A stretch of 35,987 nucleotides of DNA, taken from positions 1-35,987 of IMG/VR virus record IMGVR_UViG_3300035689_000045; one strand, given 5' to 3'. This document shows, piece after piece, positions 9,029 through 16,854 of this stretch. Each line of letters starts with the position of its first letter. Position 1 is the first letter of the stretch. Both the position numbers and the translations under genes were made by a program. Under the pieces are notes generated by a model. That model searched no databases. It had not been told where the DNA came from and saw nothing but the letters and a program-made list of their open reading frames with translations. The DNA is from a virus.

Positions 9029-9243
9029 TGGCATTCCTATCAGCATATTATCCCCAGCCCGTAGTGGCAGGAACCACCGCAGGAACCTATGCGGAGGGAG
9101 ACGATGCTGCCTTCAAGGTGGGATCGGATGACATTGAGATCACTAGTGCGGCCAAGGGGATTATCTTGCGGGATTCCAACGGGGTCAGACGCCGACTCAG
9201 AGTAGACACAGACGGAACCCCGCTAACAGAGGTATTACCATGA
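9028..9243 (+). CDS. Small hypothetical fibre-block protein
   Basis: This 71-residue protein starts MAFLSAYYPQPVVAGTTAGTY and contains short beta-prone segments ending in RRRLRVDTDGTPLTEVLP. It overlaps both neighbours (TAATG upstream, ATGATGA downstream), so it is a coupled member of the operon. Its last codons contain an AGAGGT site that serves the following signal-peptide fibre gene. No family is recognised; a structural adaptor role is inferred only from its place. Confidence 0.55.
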   Translation: MAFLSAYYPQPVVAGTTAGTYAEGDDAAFKVGSDDIEITSAAKGIILRDSNGVRRRLRVDTDGTPLTEVLP

Positions 9244-10358
9244 TGAAGAAACTAGCACTTACACTTTTATTCGGGATTTTGGGGGTCGGGGTCTACGGGC
9301 AGACCATCAAAACGCTTGGATTTAATACGGCCAATGGCCAAGTAGTCGCCAATACGGGAACCAACTTTTTGACGTTCACGAATAGCATTTGGTTAAGCGC
9401 GGATGTGAAGATAGACGATGGGGTAACAATCCAGAGTGAAGGCGAAACTTATATTGATAGCTATTTTAGGTTTAACCAAGAGATTCGATTTAATGCCACA
9501 AACTCTGACGCAGCCTCTTTCACCCGCGCCAACCTCGGTCTTGGTTTGCCAGTTCTAACAAATACAAATAACGCAAATTTTCTTAATGATTTAGGAGTTG
9601 GAACAAATAGTTCTCCAACATTTGATACAATTACAACTGGTACAAACGGAATTTCTGTTGGCACTGCTGGGGCAAGATTTTCTCAATCTACATCAGGAGG
9701 TGGCGCTGCGATTGGTTGGCAGGGAAATTCCCAAAGAATTAGTTTTATTGGTAGTGTTGGCATGAGGCTTGAGGAGTCTGGTTTAGGTATTGCCTTTGGC
9801 GCAAGCAACACCAACGGAGCCGCCATCACCCGCACTAACCTCGGCCTTGGAGCCACATGGCTAACAAATGTGGCTGGCGGTGTTGGTTCCGCTATTATTG
9901 GTTCAGGCCCAAATAACACTGTATCGGGTAATGGTAATTTTTCTGTAATTGTTGGTGGGCGTGATCACGCAGTGAGCGGAGGGCTGTCAGTCGTTTTGGG
10001 TGGAAGAAGTAATGAAGTAACGGCCAACTACTCTATAGCTGCTGGAACGGCAGCAAAAGCGGTTCATTTTGGGTCATTTGTTTTTGCCGATTATGGAGTC
10101 AATGCACCTGATCTTATATCCTTCTCTTCCACTAATGACAATTCCTTCAATGTGCGTGCTGCTGGCGGGATGAGCCTTGATCTAGGAACAAATGGAATAA
10201 TCTTTAGAACCAATGTGTCAGCGGACGCTACCCGCACCAACCTCGGCCTTGGCAACGGCATCACCACCAACCGCACCTTCGTCTCCTACGATGGAACCAA
10301 CTACACCACCAACTCCGTGACCATATCCAACGGGATCATTACGGGATGGACGCAATAG
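9240..10358 (+). CDS. Second signal-peptide fibre/adhesin with YadA-like head repeats
   Basis: This 372-residue protein has a signal peptide (MMKK, hydrophobic run LALTLLFGILGVGV, then YGQT; likely cleavage near residue 20). TNLGLG-type repeats lie at about 97-104, 197-205 and 331-338. Residues about 214-310 resemble trimeric-autotransporter (YadA-type) head repeats: NGNFSVIVGG, SGGLSVVLGG, ANYSIAAGTAA, then GSFVFAD and FNVRAAGG. Such heads form trimeric left-handed beta-rolls that bind surfaces. It shares repeats and signal-peptide style with the 918-residue protein, so the two probably have related jobs. The ATGATG start leaves two possible first codons. It is either a fibre tip or a secreted adhesin. 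No autotransporter barrel is present, so the resemblance covers only the passenger. Confidence 0.8.
   Translation: MMKKLALTLLFGILGVGVYGQTIKTLGFNTANGQVVANTGTNFLTFTNSIWLSADVKIDDGVTIQSEGETYIDSYFRFNQEIRFNATNSDAASFTRANLGLGLPVLTNTNNANFLNDLGVGTNSSPTFDTITTGTNGISVGTAGARFSQSTSGGGAAIGWQGNSQRISFIGSVGMRLEESGLGIAFGASNTNGAAITRTNLGLGATWLTNVAGGVGSAIIGSGPNNTVSGNGNFSVIVGGRDHAVSGGLSVVLGGRSNEVTANYSIAAGTAAKAVHFGSFVFADYGVNAPDLISFSSTNDNSFNVRAAGGMSLDLGTNGIIFRTNVSADATRTNLGLGNGITTNRTFVSYDGTNYTTNSVTISNGIITGWTQ
9525..10246 (+). repeat. Iterated GC-rich TNLGLG DNA islands, group 2
   Basis: Copies related to the islands of the first fibre gene lie at 9525 (CGCGCCAACCTCGG), 9831 (CGCACTAACCTCGG) and 10233 (CGCACCAACCTCGG). 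The 9831 copy continues into GGCCTTGGAGCCACATGGCT, nearly matching the island at 3948, although the genes are 6 kb apart. Confidence 0.75.
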
Positions 10359-10360
10359 CT

Positions 10361-10389
10361 TTGACTTAAATCCCGAAACAAACTAACCT
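10361..10389 (+). promoter_or_regulatory. Candidate promoter for portal gene
   Basis: TTGACT at 10361-10366 and TAACCT at 10384-10389 are separated by exactly 17 bp, in the 42-bp gap between the fibre block and the portal gene. The transcript would begin about 5 bases before the ATG, giving a nearly leaderless message. The -35 match is good and the -10 match is poor. Confidence 0.35.
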
Positions 10390-10400
10390 ATTTATTCCTA

Positions 10401-12677
10401 ATGGCTTCTAACGGTAACGCAGAACTGGAGAATTTGAACGAGGCGGGATCTCCTCCTAAAAAGCGGATCAAATCCTCCGACAATCTTATTTCCATTGCAA
10501 ATAAGTATATCGAACAAGACGAGGATGCGGCGTATCTTCGTGCGCGGGCTCAAGCCCTAGTCAACGGCGAAGCACCCTATGATGCCGAAGAGCTTAAATC
10601 CAAGGGACTTACCCACGTAGTCAATGCCAACTTTGGAGAAGCCAACTCCATTATGGAGGCTGCTCTAGCCCCCTATATTGAACTCCAAAACGGGGTGCCC
10701 CGCATCGCCAACGTCATCATGGACTCCTACGAAGGAGACTCCAACGAGGACTCTGAGATCATCTCTGAAGAGTTTGACTGGATGCTCAAGGAGTGGAACG
10801 ACCACGCTTATAACATGCAACTCCTCTCCAGAGAGTTTGTCGGAGATGGAGTTGGGGTTGCTATGTGGCCCGACGAACGCTCCATCTTCTGGGAGCCGTG
10901 CGGACTCAAGGACTTTAAAGTGGCTCGCGACACTAAAGTTTCAGACGAATCTATCGAAGTAGCCATCGTCCAACGCTCCATGAGCGTGAGCGAGCTATAC
11001 AACTACATCCGCAATCCTAAAGCGGCCAAGGCCCTTGGCTGGAATCTCAACGCGGTCAAGCAAGCCATCTGGAAGGCATCAACCAAGCGGGATCAGTGGA
11101 AGAACTACACTGCCCACTGGGAAGATTTTGAGCGCGAAATAAAAGAAAACGACCTATATGCGGGTGAATCTGCATATCATAGAGCACAATTGGTCTATGG
11201 TTATAACAAGGAGTTTGACGGCAAGTTCACCCAGTTGATTGGCAGTCGGGATTCTTCGGATTTCCTCTACGAACGCTACAGCCGCTATGGAGATGTCAAC
11301 CAGTGCTTCGTCATCTTCACCTACGGAGTGGGACAAGGAACCTTCCACACCATTCGCGGGCTCAAGCAGAAGATCTACAATCAGATTCAGATTTCCAACC
11401 GCGTGTTGTGCCAAGCCGCCCAAGCCGCCATTACTTCTGGGCTTATCCAGTTGCAGGGTGACGCCGAAGCCATCCAAGACTTTCAATACATTGAGGTCGG
11501 GCCTTATACATTTATCCCTAGCGGGCTGACCCCGATCCAACTTCAACCTCCCGCAGTAGCAACTCAGGGGCTTCCTGTTTACAACCTGATGAGTCAGGTG
11601 TTGCAGAATAATACAGGTAGCTACCGTTCTAGGCAGACCACGCCCGAAGGCCAAGCAAGGTCGGCTACCGAAGTTGTCCAGCAGGCCCGCCAAGAATCCA
11701 CGCTCAACGCCGCAGCACTGGAACTCTTTTACACTCCATATAACAAACTTCTGACCGAGCAGTATCGTAGAGCAGTTAGCCCCCTTCTCACAGCCAACGA
11801 TAAGGGTGGACGCCTAGCCCTAGAATTCCGTAAACGCTGTCTACGTAGAGGAGTAAGTGTTGAGCGGATGCGCCAGTTTCTTAAAGTCACAGCCTTCCGC
11901 GCCATGGGCGATGGAAGCCCCGTAATGACCGAAATGGCCTCCAAGCAACTCATGGAGCTTTACTCCTTGATGGACGAAAAGGGCAAAGAGAACACCCTTC
12001 GTTCCGTCATCGCTGGTATCTCTGGGGTGGGTTGGCAGAAGGTCAACCTCTTCGTCTCCGAGAAAGGCCCCCGCCGTACAATTGACTTTGATATTGCCAA
12101 CCTTGAAAACGGCAACCTTCGTAATGGCATTCAACAGATGGTGCATGACAGCCAAAACCATGCTGTGCATATCGAAGCCCACATTCCTCTTATGGCGGAG
12201 ATTATTGAAATGCATCGCCAACAGCAGATGCCCGATGAGCGGGCTATGGCCATCCTCCGTCCCACAGCCGACCATACCACCGAGCATTTGGTTCTCTTCT
12301 CAAACAACAGCTTCCGCAAGCAAGAGGTCAACGAACTTAAACGCCAGCTTCAGAACGTCACGGCCTATGTTGATGAATTGGAGCAGCAGGTAATCAATCG
12401 GGCTATGGCCGAACAGAGCCAAATGCAAGAGGCTGCTATGGCCCCGCAAGAAGGGGGACAACAGCAGATTGATCCCAAGATGGAAATGGAATTCCAGAAG
12501 GCCCAACTTAAACTAGCCGAGATGCAGGAGAAGCGGATGATGAATCAAGAAACCCATCAACAGAAGATGGAGACGATCAGGCAACAGATGGCTCTTAATG
12601 ATCTTAAGACGCGGAGTTCTATTCTAGAGAAAACGGCTAGGCCCGCAGGCCGACCCCCGATGGCTACACAAGTATAA
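10401..12677 (+). CDS. Portal (head-tail connector) protein
   Basis: This 758-residue protein forms the dodecameric channel at the capsid vertex through which DNA enters and leaves. Its length is close to that of P22-type portals. The core contains RGLKQKIYNQIQISNR, a QTTPEGQARSATEVVQQARQ-type segment and AALELFYTPYNKLLTEQYRR, all typical of short-tailed-phage portals. The last 130 residues or so form a Gln/Met-rich coiled coil that could project into the capsid as a barrel. It is separated from terL by 8 kb of fibre genes. The start ATG has a CTAATG context and no Shine-Dalgarno site. It is followed by the scaffold and capsid genes, as expected for a head module. Confidence 0.9.
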   Translation: MASNGNAELENLNEAGSPPKKRIKSSDNLISIANKYIEQDEDAAYLRARAQALVNGEAPYDAEELKSKGLTHVVNANFGEANSIMEAALAPYIELQNGVPRIANVIMDSYEGDSNEDSEIISEEFDWMLKEWNDHAYNMQLLSREFVGDGVGVAMWPDERSIFWEPCGLKDFKVARDTKVSDESIEVAIVQRSMSVSELYNYIRNPKAAKALGWNLNAVKQAIWKASTKRDQWKNYTAHWEDFEREIKENDLYAGESAYHRAQLVYGYNKEFDGKFTQLIGSRDSSDFLYERYSRYGDVNQCFVIFTYGVGQGTFHTIRGLKQKIYNQIQISNRVLCQAAQAAITSGLIQLQGDAEAIQDFQYIEVGPYTFIPSGLTPIQLQPPAVATQGLPVYNLMSQVLQNNTGSYRSRQTTPEGQARSATEVVQQARQESTLNAAALELFYTPYNKLLTEQYRRAVSPLLTANDKGGRLALEFRKRCLRRGVSVERMRQFLKVTAFRAMGDGSPVMTEMASKQLMELYSLMDEKGKENTLRSVIAGISGVGWQKVNLFVSEKGPRRTIDFDIANLENGNLRNGIQQMVHDSQNHAVHIEAHIPLMAEIIEMHRQQQMPDERAMAILRPTADHTTEHLVLFSNNSFRKQEVNELKRQLQNVTAYVDELEQQVINRAMAEQSQMQEAAMAPQEGGQQQIDPKMEMEFQKAQLKLAEMQEKRMMNQETHQQKMETIRQQMALNDLKTRSSILEKTARPAGRPPMATQV

Positions 12678-12701
12678 CTTTCTACTAGACAAACCACTTG
12701 T

Positions 12702-12714
12702 CCGCTGTTAGCGG
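12702..12714 (+). other. Small hairpin between portal and next gene
   Basis: CCGCT-GTT-AGCGG forms a 5-bp stem in the 50-bp gap after the portal gene. It is followed by TAGTATATAT rather than a T-tract, so it is not a clear terminator. It could stabilise or separate mRNA segments. Confidence 0.3.
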
Positions 12715-12727
12715 TAGTATATATCTA

Positions 12728-13018
12728 ATGACTGAATGGACCGATCAGGACGCCCGTGAATGGAGCAAAACGTGGGCGATGCCCCATATGCAGAAGGGGC
12801 TTAAATTCATCTCCAAACGGGTTCGTCCGAAGCGGAGCAGTAGTCCTGTGGCGCAAGGTTTTGATCTGTCGCCAGTGTTCATTAAGAGCGCGGGTTTTTA
12901 TGAGGGCAGTCAAGAGGTTATGGATCTCATTGAAACTCTTGGTTATGGACAGGTAAATAAACCTAAATTTGACTTGCCAGAACCCTTTTCCCATATAACT
13001 TCAGAAGAAACCAACTAA
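12728..13018 (+). CDS. Small hypothetical head-module protein
   Basis: This 96-residue protein starts MTEWTDQDAREWSKTWAMPHM. I chose the ATG at 12728; an in-frame TTG 30 bp upstream would read through the hairpin at 12702. The sequence is rich in Trp and basic residues near the N-terminus (FISKRVRPKRSSS) and mixed after that, with no recognised domain. Its place between portal and scaffold suggests a head-associated or head-assembly role. That is inferred from position only. Confidence 0.6.
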   Translation: MTEWTDQDAREWSKTWAMPHMQKGLKFISKRVRPKRSSSPVAQGFDLSPVFIKSAGFYEGSQEVMDLIETLGYGQVNKPKFDLPEPFSHITSEETN

Positions 13019-13036
13019 CATAACTAATATACTATT

Positions 13037-14356
13037 ATGGCCGATATCCTCAATTCAGCCCTCACGGGTGACGCAGACTTTGCTGGCACAATCTTTGGTG
13101 GCAAAAATCAAGAACCTGTAGAACCCACTCCAAGTGAGACGCCCGCCCCTGAAACCCAGCAAGAAGAGCCAACGCCCGCCGCCGAAACCCCGAAAGAGGA
13201 AGCTCCCAAGGCGGAGAAAAAAGCTCCCGTTAAAGCGGAGCCCAAGGCCAAAGCAACCAAGGAAGAGACGGCCAAGGCGGTAGAGAAGATTACCGAGAGC
13301 GCATCCAAGGAGACCAAAGAAGAGGCTCCGAAGGCAGATGCTTCAGATGACGATCTTCCTCTCAACCCCCATTTCCAAGATAAAGAAGTGGCAGACAGGC
13401 CCGAAGGAGATGATTCCGAGAAGGGCATCTCAAGCTGGAAAGAGATTAAAACTGAAATGAAAAAGGCCCGCGAAGAGCGGGATCGCCTCAAGGCCGAACT
13501 GGAAGCCACCAAGGAGAAGGTTGGAAAATATGAGGGGGAGACAGTCAAGTCCCTCCAAGAAGAGCTAGAGGGGTACAAGACCCGCATGGCAGAGCTTAAT
13601 CGTGAGCTAAAGACCGCCAACTTTGAAAGAAGCCCAGAGTACGTTGAGTCCATCAAAAAGCCTCTGGCTGGCCTTCAGGGCGATCTAAGGGCTATTGCAG
13701 AGGCCAATGACGCGGACTTCAGTAAACTCTGGCAAGCCCTCACCGAGCCCGATGCCCGAAAGAGAATCGACTCCCTAGAAGACCTGACGGGAGACTTCAA
13801 GCGCATGGAGCAGATGTCCATTGTCAAGATGGCCGATAAATACCATGAACTGGCTCAATACCATGAGCGGTTCCAGAAGGAGGCCGAATCCCTCTCAGAG
13901 GCAGAAAATGCCCGCAAGGCCCAATCTGAACAGGAATTTATTGAGAACGATCTTCGTCTCCAAAAAGCCTTCACGGCCAAAACGTGGACAAATTTGGAAG
14001 ACCGCTACAATTTCCTCCAAGAAATCGACGGACAGGATGACTGGAATAGCCACATCCGCAGCGCCAAGAAAAACGCCGCAGAGACCAATCTGGATCGCTT
14101 GAGCGTCGAAGACCGAAGCGCCATCCTTGCGCGGGCCGCTGTTGTCCCCTTCCTTGAAAGTGCCATCAACCATTATTCTGCCCAATTGCAGAAGGTTAGC
14201 GAGACCAAGGACGCCGAAATCAAAGAACTTAAGACCCAACTGGAAGGACTAGTTGGGGCCACTCCGAGTCTTGGCAAGGCTACCGAAACGGATGCCAGCG
14301 AAGAAGATGAGGATGTGGATAGCTTGATGAATTTCGGAAAATCTATATTCCGCTAA
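13037..14356 (+). CDS. Scaffolding protein candidate
   Basis: This 439-residue protein lies directly before the major capsid candidate, where phages usually encode the scaffold. Residues about 25-110 are low-complexity Pro/Glu/Lys/Ala (repeats of EEAPKAE and KAEPKAK type), predicted disordered. Residues about 130-290 are strongly charged heptad-like coiled coil (KAREERDRLKAELEATKEK, ELEGYKTRMAELNRELK). The C-terminus is acidic (DASEEDEDVDSLMNFGKSIFR) and could be a capsid-binding hook. No serine-protease motif is apparent, so this is probably a scaffold rather than a protease-scaffold fusion. The CTATTATG start has no Shine-Dalgarno site. The assignment rests on sequence character plus location. 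Confidence 0.75.
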   Translation: MADILNSALTGDADFAGTIFGGKNQEPVEPTPSETPAPETQQEEPTPAAETPKEEAPKAEKKAPVKAEPKAKATKEETAKAVEKITESASKETKEEAPKADASDDDLPLNPHFQDKEVADRPEGDDSEKGISSWKEIKTEMKKAREERDRLKAELEATKEKVGKYEGETVKSLQEELEGYKTRMAELNRELKTANFERSPEYVESIKKPLAGLQGDLRAIAEANDADFSKLWQALTEPDARKRIDSLEDLTGDFKRMEQMSIVKMADKYHELAQYHERFQKEAESLSEAENARKAQSEQEFIENDLRLQKAFTAKTWTNLEDRYNFLQEIDGQDDWNSHIRSAKKNAAETNLDRLSVEDRSAILARAAVVPFLESAINHYSAQLQKVSETKDAEIKELKTQLEGLVGATPSLGKATETDASEEDEDVDSLMNFGKSIFR

Positions 14357-14565
14357 ATTCTGCTATTGACAATTTGGCGTAAATGTAATAGTTTGCGCTC
14401 AAGACTTAAGTCCGAGTTGGTCGCGGATGCCTCGCTGGCGGGTTAGCCTTCAAAATTTGTTGCCGTAAATCTCTGGTCGCGGCCCAGAAAATCAACCGAT
14501 AGATGGGCATTCTATGCCTTGATATCAAACCTAACCCTTAAATTAAATAGAAAGAAACTAAACAA
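14357..14565 (+). promoter_or_regulatory. Capsid-gene promoter and long leader
   Basis: This 209-bp gap is the second longest in the window. It starts with TTGACA (14366-14371), a 17-bp spacer and TAGTTT (14389-14394), the best -35 match in the window. The predicted transcript would have a leader of about 165 nt. That leader contains a direct repeat TGGTCGCGG (14418-14426 and 14474-14482) and a hairpin, GGCAT-TCT-ATGCC, at 14506-14518. It then becomes A-rich up to the capsid ATG. No open frame of note lies in it. A structured leader that raises capsid yield or stability is plausible. Confidence 0.5.
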
Positions 14566-15825
14566 ATGTCAGCACAAACTGCTACAACTTGTGAGGCCAT
14601 CAGTGATCAGTTCCAGCGCGAGACTGGACGCATTGCTCTTGGTACCCATCGCTTGGGTCTTTATAAAGATCCTTACCTCCGTCTTGTCACCCAGTCGGCA
14701 TTTCCCGACAACATGGGCAAAACGATCACCAACACCATCGCCCGCCGCACGATTGCCTCTGGCAGCGGTTGGGAGACCATCGGTGTTACTGGCGAAGCTG
14801 GTCAGGACAACTCCTGCTTGGCTCCCGTCAAGAAAGTCGGCTACGCCTTCGATCAGAAGAACTTTTCGCTCCGCCAACAGGCTGTCGAGTCGGATTGGAT
14901 CTGCTTGGAAGACGTTCGCACCTCGGCCTTCCCGATTGACGATGTAAACAACTACATCAAGATCTTGGCCGACAACGTCAACGTTGAGTGGATCAAGCGT
15001 TACGACAACGATTATCTGTCCAACGTCAATGTTATGAGCGTTGAGGCAGGTTTCGACAAACAGACTGGTCTTGGTTCCACTGGTTCCATCACCAACGATT
15101 TGGCCACGATCAGTGATCTCACGGCCCCGACGAGTGTTCTTACGACTGGCGTTCTGCGTCAGATCTACGACACCCTCTACTCGGACAACGCTGGAGATGA
15201 CGGCGATGCAGTCACCGATGACGGCGCTCCCGTCTTCAACGTGATGTCGGATCGCGCCACCATCGAACAGTTGGTCAAGATCAACGAGGACATCCGTCAG
15301 GACATCCGCTGGAGTGATCGTGTGAACGACCTGTTGGGCACCAATGGCCAGATGCTTCTTCCTAAGAAGAGCTACGCTGGTTATGTGTTCCACAGCCGTC
15401 CGTTCCCGAAACGCTTCAACGATGGCGCTGGTGGCACGTTGGTCGAGGTTGCTCCTTACATCACGGAAGGTGCCTTCAAGGGCACGAAAGCCGTGGTCAA
15501 CCCCGCCTACAAGAATGCGAAGTATACCTCCACGGTTATCTTCCATCCGAAGGCGATGGAGTGGCTCGTCCCGAACCCGAACCTCAAAGTCGGCAAACTG
15601 GTTTATGATGCTCAGAACTATCGCGGAGATTTCCGCTGGGTCAACGAGTATGATAAAAATTGTAACCCCGACAAAAACAGTGGTTACTGGCGGGCGAAGA
15701 TGGCCTGTGCCGTCAAGCAGATCTTCCCTGAATGGGGATATTACATCATCCACCTCCGTTGCAGCCTTGCGAACGATCTCGTTCCTTGCGCCAGCGGCAG
15801 CGGCTACGGATACTTGGTTCCCTAA
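14566..15825 (+). CDS. Major capsid protein candidate
   Basis: This 419-residue protein is the shell subunit by position (just after the scaffold) and character: mid-size, all soluble, no Gly/Asn repeats and marked enrichment of GC-ending codons, as in highly expressed genes. N-terminal landmarks are MSAQTATTCEAISDQFQRET and the loop FPDNMGKTITNTIARRT. The C-terminal part (FHPKAMEWLVPNPNLKVG, YDAQNYRGDFRW) resembles the axial and peripheral beta regions of HK97-fold capsid proteins of short-tailed phages. The HK97 fold is inferred, not demonstrated. It has its own promoter-leader upstream and a strong hairpin right after the stop, consistent with separate high-level expression. The upstream context is A-rich without a clear Shine-Dalgarno site. 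Confidence 0.85.
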   Translation: MSAQTATTCEAISDQFQRETGRIALGTHRLGLYKDPYLRLVTQSAFPDNMGKTITNTIARRTIASGSGWETIGVTGEAGQDNSCLAPVKKVGYAFDQKNFSLRQQAVESDWICLEDVRTSAFPIDDVNNYIKILADNVNVEWIKRYDNDYLSNVNVMSVEAGFDKQTGLGSTGSITNDLATISDLTAPTSVLTTGVLRQIYDTLYSDNAGDDGDAVTDDGAPVFNVMSDRATIEQLVKINEDIRQDIRWSDRVNDLLGTNGQMLLPKKSYAGYVFHSRPFPKRFNDGAGGTLVEVAPYITEGAFKGTKAVVNPAYKNAKYTSTVIFHPKAMEWLVPNPNLKVGKLVYDAQNYRGDFRWVNEYDKNCNPDKNSGYWRAKMACAVKQIFPEWGYYIIHLRCSLANDLVPCASGSGYGYLVP

Positions 15826-15848
15826 TTAATTAGGTTCCCTTCATCAAG

Positions 15849-15878
15849 GCTTGCCTCGGAGTAAAATCTGAGGCAAGC
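15849..15878 (+). terminator. Strong hairpin after capsid gene
   Basis: GCTTGCCTCGGA (15849-15860) pairs with TCTGAGGCAAGC (15867-15878) over 12 bp with one G-U pair and a GTAAAA loop. No T-tract follows, so it may be a leaky terminator, a 3'-end stabiliser of capsid mRNA or a processing site. A GAGGAG site for the next gene follows at 15884. Confidence 0.55.
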
Positions 15879-15901
15879 TCTATGAGGAGAAAATAACTAT
15901 T

Positions 15902-16147
15902 ATGAAACTAACTATACCGACTGATTATACCCTGCCTGAAGATGTTGCTGATGGCGACACCTTTGAAGAGCTTGTGACCTTCCGTGTTGACGGAGATTCG
16001 CTGGTTCCCACCATGTTGGCTGGCGTCGAGATTGCGGCTGAAGAGGCCGAAGACGAAGACGAGATGGAGGACGAGGCCGCTGACGAAATGGAAGCTGGTG
16101 TGTCCCCTATGGCTGGCATGGGTGAGCGCATCATGGGCATGGCTTAA
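15902..16147 (+). CDS. Small acidic protein after capsid
   Basis: This 81-residue protein has an N-terminal half with possible beta strands (MKLTIPTDYTLPEDV, FEELVTFRVDGDSL) and a very acidic middle (EEAEDEDEMEDEAADEME), ending in a Met/Gly-rich tail. It follows the capsid gene and its hairpin, with GAGGAG 12 bases upstream of the ATG. Small acidic proteins here are often head decoration or assembly proteins, but no family is recognised. Confidence 0.6.
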   Translation: MKLTIPTDYTLPEDVADGDTFEELVTFRVDGDSLVPTMLAGVEIAAEEAEDEDEMEDEAADEMEAGVSPMAGMGERIMGMA

Positions 16148-16166
16148 AAGACGGAGACCATAGGCT

Positions 16167-16832
16167 ATGGCTCTCCCTACTTTAGATGCGGTGTTTGCTT
16201 CGGCGGCGGATCAGCCCCGAAGGTATATGCTTTCCCAATGGCTGGTAAGAGAATTGGGATCTGGATCTATTGCCGATTACGTTACCCTCCCAGAACGCTA
16301 TCTCTGGGCCAAGATCGCCGTAGCCGCAGGAGGCCCGAAGACCGAAGCAGACTACATCTCTCTTCCTAAACAATATGTGTGGAAGGCCATCTATGATGCG
16401 GTTTCGGGGTCGAGCCTTGGCACTATCGACTGGAGTGAAAAACAAGCATTGGGGCATATTGCCGCCGCCTATCGCGGAGACACAGCCAACCCCGCAAACC
16501 TAGCCACTTACATTAATTGGCCTTGGCGTTACCAAGTAGCCTCCATTATTACCAGCTTGCTTGTGCCGCCAGAACCAGCTTGCGATAATGCAACCGCACA
16601 AGTTCTTATGACGGGTTGGGTTTTTGGGGATAGGACATTATCGCCAATTGGCTATCTTCCATACGGAAAAGAAACTTATCAATATGGTGATGAAGTTGTG
16701 AGATATGAAACTGGTGTTTGGATTTATGAAAATAGCGGATTAGGAGAAATAACAAGGGCCTACAGCTATGCAGATTATCCTTGGTTGGCTATTTGGGATT
16801 CCCCATTTACATCAAGTAAAATATGCCCTTAA
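16167..16832 (+). CDS. Helical-repeat structural protein, possible neck component
   Basis: This 221-residue protein shows five copies of a short amphipathic motif spaced 24-30 residues apart: QPRRYMLSQWLVREL (16-30), LPERYLWAKIAVAA (41-54), LPKQYVWKAIYDAV (66-79), WSEKQALGHIAAAY (89-102) and WPWRYQVASIITSL (118-131). The consensus is roughly LPxRYxWxxIxxA. The last 75 residues are Tyr/Gly-rich, beta-like (GYLPYGKETYQYGDEVVRY) and more AT-rich in DNA than the first part, suggesting a joined-on domain. Position after the capsid genes suggests a virion role such as head completion or neck. I know of no named family with this repeat. It starts in CTATG context. Confidence 0.6.
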   Translation: MALPTLDAVFASAADQPRRYMLSQWLVRELGSGSIADYVTLPERYLWAKIAVAAGGPKTEADYISLPKQYVWKAIYDAVSGSSLGTIDWSEKQALGHIAAAYRGDTANPANLATYINWPWRYQVASIITSLLVPPEPACDNATAQVLMTGWVFGDRTLSPIGYLPYGKETYQYGDEVVRYETGVWIYENSGLGEITRAYSYADYPWLAIWDSPFTSSKICP

Positions 16833-16854
16833 TTTTATTAGATAAGATATCACT

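Noticed and set aside
3091-10246. CRISPR array or diversity-generating retroelement
   Set aside because: The repeats are in-frame protein-coding units of uneven spacing, there is no cas gene, and no reverse transcriptase or template repeat is seen in the window.
13108-13656. A 182-codon minus-strand frame opposite the scaffold gene
   Set aside because: It is Ser/Leu/Ala-rich and mirrors the Lys/Glu-rich coiled-coil codons of the scaffold.
14569-15753. A 394-codon open frame on the minus strand across the capsid gene
   Set aside because: It is a shadow of the GC-ending codons of the capsid gene; its sequence is Asp/Val/Ile-rich and lacks protein-like domains.
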